Origin: Bacteroidales bacterium
Lineage (GTDB): Bacteria > Bacteroidota > Bacteroidia > Bacteroidales > UBA932
DNA: 64,000 nt
NCBI GenBank assembly: GCA_017501525.1
Contig: JAFVWT010000011.1
Span: forward strand, 1-64,000
Direction: 5' to 3'
Shown here: piece by piece, positions 28,132 through 36,568 of the stretch
Layout: each line of letters opens with the position of its first letter
How positions within the stretch are numbered: position 1 is the stretch's first letter
The notes under the pieces: generated by a model
Told to the model about the DNA's origin: nothing
What the model saw: only the letters and a program-made list of their open reading frames with translations
Database searches by the model: none
Made by a program: the position numbers and the translations under genes

Positions 28132-29358
28132 ATGCTAACTAATACAATAGAAAATATAAGAAATCAATTTCCATTCCTTACCAATAAGGTCTCAGGAAAG
28201 GAACTTATATATTTTGACAGTGCTGCAACATCTCAGCGCCCTCAGAGCGTTATTTCTGCCATAAATGAATGGAATAGTTTTGCAAATGCCAATGTCCATA
28301 GGGCAGTACATCATTTGAGCGCTTGTGCCACAGATAATTATGAATCCGGTAGGGAAGCTATTAGAAAATTTGTCAATGCTTCAAAGAGGGAAGAGATTAT
28401 ATTTACAAGCGGAACGACTGCCTCGATTAATCTTTTGGCGAACACTATTGGGGGTGTTTTACTCAAAGAGGGTGAAGCAGTGTTAATAACAGAGGCAGAA
28501 CATCACTCCAATATTGTCCCTTGGCAGATTCTGACCCAAAGGATCGGTGCAAAGCTGATATATCTTCCGGTGGATGAATCGGGTCAATGGGATATGGAGC
28601 AACTTGATACCCTTTTTGAGAGTGAGAATATAAAATTTGTCTCTGCAGCCCATATTTCAAATGTGTTGGGACTGGTCAATCCTATTGAAAGACTTATTCA
28701 GACGGCTCATAAGTATGGAGCAAAGGTTCATATTGATGGTGCTCAAGGGATTGTCCATCAGGAAGTGGATGTCAAAAAGATAGATTGTGATTTTTACTCA
28801 TTCTCGGGTCATAAAATCTATGCTGCGACAGGAATAGGTGTGCTCTATGGAAAAGAATCATTGCTGGATATTCTTCCACCATGGATGGCAGGAGGAGATA
28901 TGGTTGATACTGTGACATTTTATAAGACTACCTATGCAAAACTCCCTTTAAAATTTGAGGCAGGTACCCCTAATTTCATTGGAGGAGCAACTTTTACTCC
29001 CGCTCTCGAGTTTGCCCGCTCAGTAAGGTGTCATCAGGTGGAGCAGAACGAAAGAATGATGAAAGATTTTCTTATTAAGGAACTTACCTCTATTGAAGGC
29101 CTTGAAATCTATGGAATGGGGGAGAACAAATCTCCGGTATATTCGTTTTCAATAGATGGCATACATCATAGTGATATTGCTATGTTGTTGGATCAGATGG
29201 GAATAGCAGTGCGAAGCGGATTGATGTGCGCCGAACCGTTGATAAATAAGTTTGGTAAGACCGGGCTGGTACGAGTTTCGCTTGCACCTTATAACACATT
29301 GCAGGAATGTGAGATTTTTATAGATGCTCTCAATAGGGCAATAAGGATGTTGAGATAA
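28132..29358 (+). CDS. sufS: cysteine desulfurase SufS
   Basis: A PLP enzyme that takes sulfur from cysteine for Fe-S cluster assembly. The 408-residue protein has the PLP lysine in FSGHKIYAATGIGVLYGK, the class V aminotransferase opening ELIYFDSAATSQRPQSV, HHSNIVPWQ and the catalytic Cys in VRSGLMCAEPL near residue 363. A TTG nine bases upstream is open in frame, but the ATG at 28132 gives the usual N-terminus. sufE follows after 10 bases and a SufT-like gene after that. sufB, sufC and sufD are not in this cluster. Confidence 0.95.
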   Translation: MLTNTIENIRNQFPFLTNKVSGKELIYFDSAATSQRPQSVISAINEWNSFANANVHRAVHHLSACATDNYESGREAIRKFVNASKREEIIFTSGTTASINLLANTIGGVLLKEGEAVLITEAEHHSNIVPWQILTQRIGAKLIYLPVDESGQWDMEQLDTLFESENIKFVSAAHISNVLGLVNPIERLIQTAHKYGAKVHIDGAQGIVHQEVDVKKIDCDFYSFSGHKIYAATGIGVLYGKESLLDILPPWMAGGDMVDTVTFYKTTYAKLPLKFEAGTPNFIGGATFTPALEFARSVRCHQVEQNERMMKDFLIKELTSIEGLEIYGMGENKSPVYSFSIDGIHHSDIAMLLDQMGIAVRSGLMCAEPLINKFGKTGLVRVSLAPYNTLQECEIFIDALNRAIRMLR

Positions 29359-29368
29359 TAATTTTGTT

Positions 29369-29779
29369 ATGACTATAAAAGAAGTACAAGACCTCATAGT
29401 TGAGGAGTTTTCCGCTTTCGACGAGTGGATGGATAAATATGAATATATCATTGAACTGGGAAAATCCTTAGAGATGATTGATAATAGCAGAAAGGTGGAG
29501 AATAATCTTATAAAAGGTTGTCAATCAAGAGTATGGCTTGATTGTCAAATCAACGATGGAAAGCTCTGTTTTACTGCAGACAGCGATGCAATCATTACAA
29601 AAGGGATAATCTCTTTGTTGATAAGGGTCTATAATGGTAGAACTCCTCAAGAGATACTATCTTCAGATTTGGATTTTATAGAAAAGATTGGTCTTAAGGA
29701 TAATCTTTCACCTACTCGTGCCAATGGATTAGTATCAATGATTGAACAGATAAAAATTTACGCTAAAGAGAATTTATAA
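29369..29779 (+). CDS. sufE: sulfur acceptor SufE
   Basis: SufE accepts persulfide from SufS and passes it to the SufBCD scaffold. The 136-residue protein carries the acceptor Cys51 in GCQSRVWLDCQ, equivalent to the E. coli SufE CQSQVW motif. Its stop overlaps the next start by one base (TAATG), so translation of the downstream gene is likely coupled. Confidence 0.94.
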   Translation: MTIKEVQDLIVEEFSAFDEWMDKYEYIIELGKSLEMIDNSRKVENNLIKGCQSRVWLDCQINDGKLCFTADSDAIITKGIISLLIRVYNGRTPQEILSSDLDFIEKIGLKDNLSPTRANGLVSMIEQIKIYAKENL

Positions 29780-30090
29780 TGGATAAAAGTACTCTAACCA
29801 GAGATGTTGTTCGTGCTCTTAGGCAGGTTTATGACCCTGAAATACCTGTCAATATATATGAACTAGGATTGATTTACGATATAAATATAGATGAGGAACA
29901 CAAGGTGTTTATAAAAATGACCCTTACAGCCCCTAATTGTCCTATGTCCGATTATCTTTTGGAGGAGGTCAATAATGCAGTTAGAGATGTCCCCGGAGTT
30001 ACTGATGTCGCTTTGGAACTCACTTTTGACCCACCTTGGGACAAATCGAGGATGAGTGATGAGGCGTTATTGGAATTAGGATTACTATAA
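29779..30090 (+). CDS. SufT/MIP18-family Fe-S assembly protein (DUF59)
   Basis: A 103-residue DUF59 protein: VYDPEIPVNIYELGLIYDI at residues 16-34 and TAPNCPMSDYLLEEV with the conserved Cys near 54, then a WDKSRMSDEA end as in PaaD/SufT-like proteins. Family members assist maturation of Fe-S proteins. Position directly after sufS-sufE supports that role. Starts and ends with one-base TAATG overlaps. Confidence 0.92.
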   Translation: MDKSTLTRDVVRALRQVYDPEIPVNIYELGLIYDINIDEEHKVFIKMTLTAPNCPMSDYLLEEVNNAVRDVPGVTDVALELTFDPPWDKSRMSDEALLELGLL

Positions 30091-30566
30091 TGGGAAATAT
30101 ACCTCAAAGAGTTACCCTCATTTTGGGAAGTAATATGGGCAATCGGGAACAAAATATCTCGATTGCCGTTTCTTTATTGGTTACAGAGCTTGCAAGTTGC
30201 ATCTACTCGGATGTGACTGAGACCCTTATGATTGAGACTGCCCCTTGGGGATTTGAGGCAGATACCCCTTTTATAAATCAAGCGATTAGTTTTGTTACAA
30301 CTTGTCCTCCGGAACTTTTGCTGAAAGTTTGTCAATATGTGGAGCAGAAAATGGGCAGGGAGGCTCATTCTCCGGAATATGATACATCAGGAAAAAGGGT
30401 TTATCATTCCAGGATAATCGATATAGATATTGCACTGTATGGGAATCTGGAGATAGACTTACCACAATTAAAAATCCCTCATCCACAAATATGGGAGAGG
30501 GATTATGCCAAGAGGCTTCTTTTAGATTTGCAAAGACTTTTACCTGAAATCCAGGTTCTACCCTAA
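30090..30566 (+). CDS. folK: 6-hydroxymethyl-dihydropterin pyrophosphokinase
   Basis: HPPK transfers pyrophosphate from ATP to hydroxymethyldihydropterin in folate synthesis. The 158-residue protein shows LGSNMGNREQNI at 12-23, TAPWGFEADTPFINQAI and the signature SRIIDIDIALYG with the two metal-binding aspartates. It is translationally coupled to the SufT-like gene and converges with dsbD, overlapping its end by 4 bases. Confidence 0.94.
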   Translation: MGNIPQRVTLILGSNMGNREQNISIAVSLLVTELASCIYSDVTETLMIETAPWGFEADTPFINQAISFVTTCPPELLLKVCQYVEQKMGREAHSPEYDTSGKRVYHSRIIDIDIALYGNLEIDLPQLKIPHPQIWERDYAKRLLLDLQRLLPEIQVLP

Positions 30567-32437
30567 TAATTCAGGAATTCCAAAAATTCTTCTTTGGTGC
30601 AACTTCCAATAGGCCCTGATAGGATATTATATGATGCATCAATTATTGCGTATAGTGGCTGTGAAGCTGACGAGAAAAGCTTCATTTCAATGTCGCGATA
30701 TTTTCTTCCCAAGGTTTTAAATTGTGGGTCTTCTGTTTTGTCGTCGACATAAAGGTTTGCCACTACAAAGTCATTACCTAATTTTGATAAGATTTCTGAG
30801 TCATTTAGAACGGTTGATTCCATTACCTTGCAAACACTACATGTATGGGACTTAAATGATACAAATATAGGCTTGTGACTTTGTGACGAAATCGTAATTG
30901 CCTCATCAAGATTCGTATAGCTATCTAATGAATTGTAGGAAACAGTAGCATCGGAATGGTTGTCATTTTCACTCGCAGAGGTAAAAAAGACAGAATCATC
31001 CATTGCTGGGATGAGTCCTGATATAGATTTCAAGGGGGCTCCAAACAATCCTGGAATCATGTATATTGCAAAAGATATTGAGACAATGGCGCCAATAATC
31101 CTGCCCCATCCAATACCCTCAGATGGAGTGTCATGGGAGGTTCTGTATATACCGAGAAAATATCCCCCGAGCAGCAGAGATAGGGTTATCCATATAGTAA
31201 GAAATCCTGTCCTGGTGAGAATTCCCCATCCGAAGTAAGCATCTATGTTATAGAGGAATTTCATAGCGAATCCTAACATCACAAATGCGAAGACTACTTT
31301 TACTATATTGAGCCATCCTCCCGATTTTGGTAACTTTTTCATGAATCCGGGGAAAAATGAAAGGAGTACAAACGGAAGGGAAAATGCCGCTCCGAATGCG
31401 GCCATTCCTAAAATTGGTTTGAGTGTGACTCCATCCATTACCGCAGCAGCGAGTATAGAACCAACAAAAGGTCCTGTACAAGAGAATGATACGATAACCA
31501 TTGCCACTGCAACGAAGAATGCCGCCAGATATCCTCCTTTGTCTGCCCGTTGGTCAGCTTTGTTTGCAAGTCCATTGGGTAGAGTTATTTCAAATGCTCC
31601 GAGGAATGAGATAGCAAATACTATAAAAAGTAGTGCAAATATCATGTTGGGAATCCAGTGAGTTCCTATTGCATCTGTTGCAGCTGTGCTTTGAAATAGT
31701 GATACAATTAATCCTAAAGCTGTGTAGATCAATGTTATGGATAGACCAAATATGATTCCTTTAATTCTTCCGCTGTTGTTTGAACTGCGCCCTCCGATAA
31801 GGAAACCTACTGTCATTGGTATCATCGGAAATACACAGGGAGTTACAACTCCTGCCAATCCCGCCAATATTGCCACAAGAAGAAAGTTCCAGATTGAGGA
31901 ATCTTCATTTTGACTATCCTTATGTGGGATGGAATTCTCAGCTTCATCTGCAGTTGTTTCAGATACTTGGGCAGTAGTGTTCAGCATGCTGGTCCTGATA
32001 CGTTCCGAAAATTCGTAATCATTTAATATACATTCCTGTCCATCGCAACTCTGGAAACTTAGTAATCCTTCTATCTTGAAGTTCTCTTTTAGTGGTTTGA
32101 TTATTTGGATAAACGTGGCTCTCTCATCAAAATATTCCACTTCAGTATTGAAACCGGGGTCTATTTTGAAATGGGGCTCTTCTCCGTTGACAAGAGTGCC
32201 TATCACTTTGAAATCTGCGCTCTCATCTAATTCAAGAGTGGCCGGCATAGGGCCCCCTTTTACCGGAGTTGCGCCATAAACATACCATCCTGGTTCTATC
32301 TCCATTGCAAATGTAATCTGGACATTTCCATCCTCAAGTGTTTTTGTTTGTGTAGATACATTGATCTGAGGATTGGCAAGTGCGAATATTGTACTTGCCA
32401 GCAGTAGAACTATTGTTGAAAAATGTTTTCTTCTCAT
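30563..32437 (-). CDS. dsbD: thiol:disulfide interchange protein DsbD
   Basis: Moves reducing power from cytoplasmic thioredoxin to the periplasm. The 624-residue protein has a signal peptide, an N-terminal immunoglobulin-like domain with Cys in SCDGQECILNDYEF, a central eight-helix CcdA-like domain with membrane cysteines in TPCVFPMIPM (near 199) and FSCTGPFVGS (near 319), and a C-terminal thioredoxin domain with CSVC near residue 529 (KSHTCSVCKVME). All three Cys pairs of DsbD are present. A TACTTTTG -7 box lies at 32473-32466 on its strand. Confidence 0.93.
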   Translation of the reverse strand: MRRKHFSTIVLLLASTIFALANPQINVSTQTKTLEDGNVQITFAMEIEPGWYVYGATPVKGGPMPATLELDESADFKVIGTLVNGEEPHFKIDPGFNTEVEYFDERATFIQIIKPLKENFKIEGLLSFQSCDGQECILNDYEFSERIRTSMLNTTAQVSETTADEAENSIPHKDSQNEDSSIWNFLLVAILAGLAGVVTPCVFPMIPMTVGFLIGGRSSNNSGRIKGIIFGLSITLIYTALGLIVSLFQSTAATDAIGTHWIPNMIFALLFIVFAISFLGAFEITLPNGLANKADQRADKGGYLAAFFVAVAMVIVSFSCTGPFVGSILAAAVMDGVTLKPILGMAAFGAAFSLPFVLLSFFPGFMKKLPKSGGWLNIVKVVFAFVMLGFAMKFLYNIDAYFGWGILTRTGFLTIWITLSLLLGGYFLGIYRTSHDTPSEGIGWGRIIGAIVSISFAIYMIPGLFGAPLKSISGLIPAMDDSVFFTSASENDNHSDATVSYNSLDSYTNLDEAITISSQSHKPIFVSFKSHTCSVCKVMESTVLNDSEILSKLGNDFVVANLYVDDKTEDPQFKTLGRKYRDIEMKLFSSASQPLYAIIDASYNILSGPIGSCTKEEFLEFLNY

Positions 32438-32465
32438 GCTAAATACTGATTCTCTGGTTAGAATG

Positions 32466-32524
32466 CAAAAGTATTAAAAATTTATTAGGCCATGCATCTT
32501 TTTTGTTTGAGTATTGTATCTTTG
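32466..32524. promoter_or_regulatory. divergent -7 boxes for dsbD and glyS
   Basis: TACTTTTG on the minus strand at 32473-32466 (dsbD) and TATCTTTG on the plus strand at 32517-32524 (glyS), both TAnnTTTG. Leaders would be about 20 and 14 bases. No perfect -33 TTTG for either. Confidence 0.5.
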
Positions 32525-32544
32525 CAATATTAAACCAATAGAAA

Positions 32545-34095
32545 ATGACACAAGAAGAAGTTTTTAAACAGTTGACTGCCCATGCGAAGGAATATGGGTT
32601 TGTATTTCAATCCAGTGAGATTTATGATGGCTTGAGTGCTGTATATGATTATGGCCAAATGGGGGTTGAACTCAAAAATAACATTAAAAAATATTGGTGG
32701 GATGCGATGGTTCGTCTCAATGAGAACATTGTCGGAATCGATTCGGCAATATTCATGCATCCTAAGATCTGGCAGGCATCGGGTCATGTGGGTGCTTTCA
32801 ATGATCCATTGATAGATAATAAGGATTCAAAGAAAAGGTATCGTGCTGACGTCCTTATAGAAGATTATATTGCAAAGATTGAGGAGAAGATAAATAAAGA
32901 GGTAGAGAAAGGACGGAAAAAATTTGGAGAAAATTTTGATGAGGTTCAGTTCAGAGCGACCAATCCCAATGTTCTCCGTAACCAGAAAAAGGCTGATGAA
33001 GTGAATGCCCGTATGGCTGAGGCTCTCAATGCAAATGATCTCAAGGCCCTTAGAGATCTTATTATAGATTGTGAGATTGCTTGTCCTATCTCCGGCTCTA
33101 AGAACTGGACAGATGTACGTCAGTTTAATCTTATGTTCAGTACTCAGATGGGTAGTGTTTCGGATGATGCAGGTACCATTTATCTTCGCCCTGAGACAGC
33201 TCAAGGTATTTTTGTAAATTTCTTGAATGTCCAGAAAACAGGTCGCATGAAAATTCCTTTCGGTATTGCTCAGATAGGAAAAGCTTTTAGAAATGAGATT
33301 GTTGCACGTCAATTTATCTTTAGAATGAGGGAGTTTGAGCAAATGGAGATGCAGTTCTTTGTTCGTCCCGGTCAGGAGCTGGAGTGGTTTGCAAAATGGA
33401 AACAAATGCGTCTTCAATGGCATAAGGCCCTTGGCTTAGGAGATAACAAATATCGTTTCCATGATCATGAGAAACTCGCTCACTATGCAAACGCTGCCAC
33501 TGATATCGAATTTGAATTTCCTTTTGGATTCAAAGAGCTGGAGGGTATCCACTCTCGTACAGATTTCGACTTAAGTAACCACCAGCAGTTCTCTGGAAGG
33601 AAAATCCAATATTTTGATCCAGAGACAAATGAGAGCTATACCCCTTATGTTGTCGAGACATCTATTGGTGTGGACAGAATGTTTCTTGCAGTTCTCTCTT
33701 CTTCTTATTGCGAAGAGAAACTTGAAAATGGAGAGACACGAGTTGTATTGAGAATCCCTCCGGTATTGGCGCCTGTGAAGTTGGCCGTTTGTCCTTTGGT
33801 GAAGAAGGATGGTCTTCCTGAGATTGCCCGCGAGATTATGGATTCCCTGAAATTTGATTTCAATTGCCAATATGACGAAAAGGACAGTATAGGTAAGAGA
33901 TATCGCCGTCAGGATGCTATCGGAACTCCATATTGTATCACTATTGACCACGATACTGTCAATGACAAGTGTGTTACAATTCGTGATAGGGATACTATGA
34001 AGCAGGAGAGAATTCCTATTGAAAATGTTCGTCAATTCATTAGCGACAGAACTGATTTTAGAAATGTTTTTGCCCAATTGGATAAAACTGAGTAG
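32545..34095 (+). CDS. glyS: glycine--tRNA ligase (alpha2 type)
   Basis: Class II aminoacyl-tRNA synthetase charging tRNA-Gly. The 516-residue single-chain form is the archaeal/eukaryal-like dimer used by Bacteroidetes. Visible are GFVFQSSEIYDGLSAVYDYG at residues 18-37, motif 2 region FRNEIVARQFIFRMREFEQME, motif 3 SIGVDRMFLAVL, and a C-terminal anticodon-binding domain (PVKLAVCPLVKKDGLPEIA). DHOD-like gene follows three bases later. Confidence 0.96.
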   Translation: MTQEEVFKQLTAHAKEYGFVFQSSEIYDGLSAVYDYGQMGVELKNNIKKYWWDAMVRLNENIVGIDSAIFMHPKIWQASGHVGAFNDPLIDNKDSKKRYRADVLIEDYIAKIEEKINKEVEKGRKKFGENFDEVQFRATNPNVLRNQKKADEVNARMAEALNANDLKALRDLIIDCEIACPISGSKNWTDVRQFNLMFSTQMGSVSDDAGTIYLRPETAQGIFVNFLNVQKTGRMKIPFGIAQIGKAFRNEIVARQFIFRMREFEQMEMQFFVRPGQELEWFAKWKQMRLQWHKALGLGDNKYRFHDHEKLAHYANAATDIEFEFPFGFKELEGIHSRTDFDLSNHQQFSGRKIQYFDPETNESYTPYVVETSIGVDRMFLAVLSSSYCEEKLENGETRVVLRIPPVLAPVKLAVCPLVKKDGLPEIAREIMDSLKFDFNCQYDEKDSIGKRYRRQDAIGTPYCITIDHDTVNDKCVTIRDRDTMKQERIPIENVRQFISDRTDFRNVFAQLDKTE

Positions 34096-34098
34096 CCT

Positions 34099-35082
34099 AT
34101 GACAGATCTTTCAGTAAAATATATGGGTCTTGATTTAAGAAGCCCAATAATTGCCAGTAGTTGTGGATTAACTGCTGACCTTGAAAAAGTTATGGAGATG
34201 GACAGAAATGGGGTTGGAGCAATTGTGGTCAAGTCCCTTTTTGAAGAGCAGATTCGCAATGAGGTAGAATTCCTATCTGAGGCAGGACATGATTATCCGG
34301 ATATGGATGATTATCTTCATAATTATGTACGTCAATATTCCATAAATAATTATAAAGAAGCTTTGCTCTCTTTTAAAAAGAATTTGAGTGTTCCTGTTAT
34401 TGCGAGTATTAACTGCTATACTCCAGGAGAGTGGGTTAATTATGCAAAAGAGATAGAGCAAGCAGGAGTAGATGCTTTGGAGATAAATCTATATGAACTC
34501 ACGACAAATCCAAAGACCACTTCCGAACAGGTAGAGAAGGGATATTGTGATGTAGTCAGGGATATTGTGAAAAATGTCCGTATTCCTGTCTCAGTCAAGA
34601 TCAGTTCCCATTTTTCAAGTGTTGTATCGTTCGTTGACAAATTGGTGGCTTGCGGTGTTAAAGGGGTGGTTATTTTCAATAGATTTTACACTCCGGATAT
34701 TAATCTGGATTCGCTCTCTATTGTTTCTGCCTCTCCTATGTCATCTCCTGAAGAATACTTGCAAACCCTCCGTTGGACCGCTATAATCTCTTCATCTGTT
34801 AAAAATATAGATATCTCTGTTACGACAGGAATTCATACTTCGAGCAGTGCTATCAAACAGATTCTGGCGGGAGCAGAGACCGTTCAGTTATGTACTACTC
34901 TGTACAAGAATGGCTTAGGTATGATATCTACGATAAATCAGGAGATATCCGAGTTTATGGAAAAAAATAATTTCTCATCAGTGGAACAGATGAGGGGTAG
35001 ACTTAATTACTCAACCATTAAAGATCCTGCCAAATATGAAAGGGTTCAGTTCCTCAAAACTTTTGGCAGTTTTTCAAAGTAA
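34099..35082 (+). CDS. dihydroorotate dehydrogenase-like protein
   Basis: A 327-residue TIM-barrel flavoprotein of the PyrD family. It opens LSVKYMGLDLRSPIIASSCG, has ASINCYTPGEWVNYAKEIEQ, VSVKISSHFS and a C-terminal FMN-phosphate region TTGIHTSSSAIKQILAGAETVQLCTTLYKNG. The usual PyrD active-site loop and substrate residues (NxSCPN-type motif) are replaced (EINLYELTTNP), so it is probably a paralogue with another substrate rather than the pyrimidine enzyme. Coupled to glyS; followed by a strong terminator. Confidence 0.85.
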   Translation: MTDLSVKYMGLDLRSPIIASSCGLTADLEKVMEMDRNGVGAIVVKSLFEEQIRNEVEFLSEAGHDYPDMDDYLHNYVRQYSINNYKEALLSFKKNLSVPVIASINCYTPGEWVNYAKEIEQAGVDALEINLYELTTNPKTTSEQVEKGYCDVVRDIVKNVRIPVSVKISSHFSSVVSFVDKLVACGVKGVVIFNRFYTPDINLDSLSIVSASPMSSPEEYLQTLRWTAIISSSVKNIDISVTTGIHTSSSAIKQILAGAETVQLCTTLYKNGLGMISTINQEISEFMEKNNFSSVEQMRGRLNYSTIKDPAKYERVQFLKTFGSFSK

Positions 35083-35112
35083 CCCGCAATATCCATTAGT
35101 AGCTTAAAATTT

Positions 35113-35153
35113 GGGCAGTTCCCTCTTGTTTTTAAGGGTTCTGCCCTTTTTTT
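35113..35153 (+). terminator. terminator after the DHOD-like gene
   Basis: GGGCAG at 35113-35118 pairs with CTGCCC at 35141-35146, with an inner CCCT/AGGG pair, followed by seven T. Confidence 0.85.
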
Positions 35154-35169
35154 ATTAGATATCTTTATC

Positions 35170-35215
35170 TAAAGGGAACTTCTATAAATTCCACATTTAA
35201 AAGGTCAAATCGCAT
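35170..35215. repeat. partial copy C of the MITE-like repeat
   Basis: The sequence from GGGAACTTCTATAAATTCC to AAAAGGTCAAAT matches the left end of copies A (23161) and B (38199). Only the terminal 45 bases are present. Confidence 0.5.
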
Positions 35216-35270
35216 ATTTGTACATCAACAAACGGGATTCAACTTTATCCATGACTTAATTGATTATAGA

Positions 35271-35659
35271 TGCCCGGTCGATGCCGGGCATGACTTAAAT
35301 GGTAAAGCGGGCAAGATTTAAGCGGCTGAACTAGCATGACTTAAGTGGTCGAACTGGGTATTATATAGCTGGTTGAGCCGGGTATGACGTATGTGGTCTG
35401 GCGGTGTATGACGTAAGTGGTGACCTTGACCTGATAAAGTCATCCCCACTTGACAAAGTCATCCCCCGACCTGACGATTTCATCGTCATCCCCGACTCCG
35501 ATCGGGGATCTCGGGGAACCGGGAATCCAGGGATCTACTCCACTCCAAAGAGACGAAGTAAAAAATCGCTTGCTGAAACAATCAAATACAAGTGGTAAAA
35601 TTTGGCTTAATCGGTTGTTAGCGACATTGATAAATTTAGATACCCGGTCAAGCCGGGTA
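35271..35659. repeat. cluster of short palindromic repeats (CCCGG/CCCCGA family)
   Basis: This 565-base gap (35083-35647) holds no intact gene. It contains hairpins TGCCCGG-6-CCGGGCA (35271-35290), GACGA-TTTCA-TCGTC (35473-35487), ATCCCCGA-6-TCGGGGAT (35488-35509) and TACCCGG-5-CCGGGTA (35641-35659), separated by degenerate repeats of TGACTTAA/TGACGTAA-GTGGT. Related units occur at 56700-56743, 61796-62002 and 62290-62360. The last hairpin forms the 3' end of the truncated gene 35648-35980. Confidence 0.7.
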
Positions 35660-35980
35660 TGACGTAATAAATTCCTGATGGCTGCTCAGCGAATCGATAA
35701 TATGAAGACTATGACCATAGAACTTAGAGTATTCATCACCAATCTCAAGGTCCGCTACATACTCAATATATTTCTTAGTGGTAGTATCAGTCATGAATTT
35801 ACAGTCGTAAAATGCTGTAATATTCACTTTGTCCAAGGTGTCACCTGTAAACAATTCATTTCTCCAACCATACTCCCCGTTTTGAGTAAATATAATATTG
35901 TCGGCATACATTATATCTTCTTGTCCCTTTAATAGATTCGGCACAATGCTCAATATACAAATTATGATTATTTTTCGCAT
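35648..35980 (-). pseudogene. truncated GLPGLI-family secreted protein
   Basis: 110 codons with a signal peptide (RKIIIICILSIVPNLLKGQ) and then a segment YDCKFMTDTTTKKYIEYVAD followed by LEIGDEYSKFYGHS and IIDSL, which resembles the N-terminal part of GLPGLI-family proteins of Bacteroidetes (normally about 200-280 residues). The GLPGLI motif and all downstream sequence are missing. The last five codons (TSYPA and stop) are read from the TACCCGG/CCGGGTA repeat, so a repeat insertion or deletion at the repeat cut the gene. Family assignment is from memory of the pattern. Confidence 0.6.
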
Positions 35981-35989
35981 AATAGATTA

Positions 35990-36178
35990 TTACTCTTGAT
36001 ATATTATAATTATAACGGGAGTTGAATTTTTATCAAATATTTCTATTGAAAACTTTTGGAACTCCCCTTGTTGATGTATAATTGCTATTTGGGTACTTGA
36101 GTAGTATTTCTCAAATGTCCCTATCCGATTGTTAGAGATGAGGGTCATCGTCAGAGGTAATGACAGGGACTTTAACAA
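35990..36178 (-). pseudogene. fragment of an unrecognised secreted protein
   Basis: An open stretch of 62 codons with only a TTG start. Its second half (GTFEKYYSSTQIAIIHQQGE then FQKFSIEIFDKN) reads like real protein, the first part less so. It is frame-shifted by one relative to the broken gene at 36132-36371 and may be its displaced 3' part. It ends nine bases before the truncated GLPGLI-like gene. No function assignable. Confidence 0.35.
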
Positions 36179-36371
36179 GTTTCCAAAGTGTTGGAATTAG
36201 TTCTCCATTTTCAATTCCATGAAAGCAATATGAGTCCTTCTCTGGAAGGCACTTGATTTCATACTCAATTACTTTCTATGCATTTGCAGTTGTTGGGTTT
36301 AGTATAGGGATAAATAGAGAACTTGCAAACATCAGTAATGTTGCAGAGATTGTAATTAATTTAGTTTTCAT
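36132..36371 (-). pseudogene. small secreted protein with amber stop after signal peptide
   Basis: The ATG at 36371 opens MKTKLITISATLLMFASSLF and runs to TTANA, a clean Sec signal of 31 residues. Codon 32 (36278-36276) is TAG, exactly at the predicted cleavage site. The frame then continues for 47 codons (KVIEYEIKCLPEKDSYCFHG onward) to TAA at 36134-36132. The continuation looks like coding sequence, so this is a single-base-inactivated gene, or a stop read through. The family is not recognised. Confidence 0.5.
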
Positions 36372-36511
36372 TAGTAAAAATTTTTAAAATTTGAATGTTT
36401 AGGGATACGACCAATGCTTGCGCATTGTTTACTTATTGCAGATATAATATAAAATTCATTAATCAACAGCTGAAATATAATATGGGGATATATTCCTATA
36501 TTACAATAAAA

Positions 36512-36544
36512 CGGCCACAACCATTATTTTTCTGGTTGTGGCCG
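36512..36544 (-). terminator. terminator of the PepSY-like gene
   Basis: A 12-bp perfect stem CGGCCACAACCA / TGGTTGTGGCCG; on the minus strand it is followed by TTTTATT, right after the stop of 36569-37438. Confidence 0.8.
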
Positions 36545-36568
36545 AAAGTTAACAATATGAAAAAGAGT

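Noticed and set aside
32827-33423. 198-codon ORF antisense to glyS
   Set aside because: Shadow frame; glyS is a complete conserved gene on the opposite strand.
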